Shown: positions 6,168 through 6,387 of the stretch, piece after piece
Layout: every line of letters starts with the position of its first letter
Numbering within the stretch: the stretch's first letter is position 1
The notes under the pieces: generated by a model
What the model was told of the DNA's origin: nothing
Seen by the model: only the letters and a program-made list of their open reading frames with translations
The model's database searches: none
Assembly: GCA_002315505.1 (NCBI GenBank)
Contig: DCGX01000063.1
Location: 1 to 6,387 of the forward strand
Reading direction: 5' to 3'
Source: Ruminococcaceae bacterium UBA1767
GTDB taxonomy: Bacteria; Bacillota; Clostridia; Oscillospirales; Acutalibacteraceae
Length of the DNA: 6,387 nt
Translations under genes and position numbers: made by a program

Positions 6168-6387
6168 ATGAAAGAAATTAAATTCACGGAAACTGTCCTG
6201 CGTGATGCTCAGCAGTCGCTTATGGCTACAAGAATGCCATATGCTGATTATGAGGGAATTTTGCCCGAAATGGACAAGGCAGGATACTATTCAATTGAAT
6301 GCTGGGGCGGAGCAACATTTGACTCCTGTCTCCGTTATCTCGGAGTCTCTCCCACGGATCTTCTCCGAGATAACGGAGACAGGAGTC
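6168..6387 (+). CDS. Biotin-dependent carboxyltransferase subunit (oxaloacetate decarboxylase alpha / pyruvate carboxylase subunit B type), N-terminal fragment; genuine only to about 6344
   Basis: The first 59 codons (6168-6344) encode the start of a carboxyltransferase domain with a TIM-barrel fold, as in oxaloacetate decarboxylase alpha, pyruvate carboxylase subunit B and the transcarboxylase 5S subunit. It moves carboxyl groups between biotin and pyruvate/oxaloacetate. Visible signatures are TETVLRDAQQSLMATRM at 7-23, whose early Asp belongs to the metal-binding site, and ECWGGATFDSCLRYLG at 44-59. AAAGAGG (6153-6159) lies 8 nt before the ATG. The fragment is too short to tell the three relatives apart. 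The 32-bp gap after glyS has no terminator. After G59 the reading frame continues as VSPTDLLRDNGDRS, which is not family sequence. Those codons come from a reversed copy of the same gene. The corrected continuation is EDPWER, as expected for the family. Confidence 0.88.
   Translation, partial: MKEIKFTETVLRDAQQSLMATRMPYADYEGILPEMDKAGYYSIECWGGATFDSCLRYLGVSPTDLLRDNGDRS
6321..6387. repeat. Terminal fold-back inverted repeat (probable assembly or amplification chimera)
   Basis: Bases 6321-6345 and 6363-6387 are perfect reverse complements (25 bp) around a 17-base centre. The second arm ends exactly at the last base of the window. The reverse complement of 6345-6363 is GAAGATCCGTGGGAGAGAC, which reads in frame as E-D-P-W-E-R directly after the last good codon. 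The tail is therefore the opposite strand of the true downstream gene sequence, not a new element. Confidence 0.9.

Noticed and set aside
6321..6387. Terminal inverted repeat read as a transcription terminator or mobile-element end
   Set aside because: It lies inside the first 60 codons of a conserved gene and has no T-run. Its centre encodes the gene's own next codons on the other strand, which fits a fold-back artefact better.

Overview
The window looks like chromosomal DNA from a Gram-positive Firmicute, most likely a Clostridia member of the Ruminococcus/Oscillospiraceae type from a gut or rumen. This is inferred from AT-leaning base composition, purine-rich Shine-Dalgarno sites, textbook sigma-A promoters, a single-chain glycyl-tRNA synthetase, and a BaiN-type flavoprotein placed directly before cytidylate kinase. 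No species can be named from the sequence alone.

Left part (1-1358, minus strand): a flavoprotein of the HI0933/BaiN family is followed after 15 bp by the start of cytidylate kinase (cmk), which runs off the left edge. A 123-bp divergent spacer separates this pair from the next unit.

Middle (1417-4395, plus strand): a strong promoter leads into a cytoplasmic GH95 glycosidase of 769 residues. This is followed, with an 11-bp overlap, by a small HAD-family phosphatase, and the two-gene operon ends at a clear intrinsic terminator. The GH95 catalytic residues are all visible. The residue that is usually His in alpha-1,2-L-fucosidases is Thr here, so alpha-L-galactosidase activity is a real alternative.

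Right part: a small Thr-rich lipoprotein gene on the minus strand (4394-4627) faces away from glyS, the dimeric type of glycyl-tRNA synthetase. glyS is driven by a perfect consensus promoter with a leader too short to hold a T-box. After 32 bp comes the start of a biotin-dependent carboxyltransferase subunit (oxaloacetate decarboxylase alpha / pyruvate carboxylase subunit B type).

The last 43 bases of the window are not normal genome sequence. From about 6345 the read turns back on itself and copies the opposite strand of the same gene, giving a 25-bp perfect inverted repeat at the very end. Reverse-complementing this tail recovers the missing conserved codons, so it is best read as a fold-back chimera or contig-end artefact. 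Apart from this and the GH95 specificity question, the genes are ordinary, and I see no undescribed multi-gene system.
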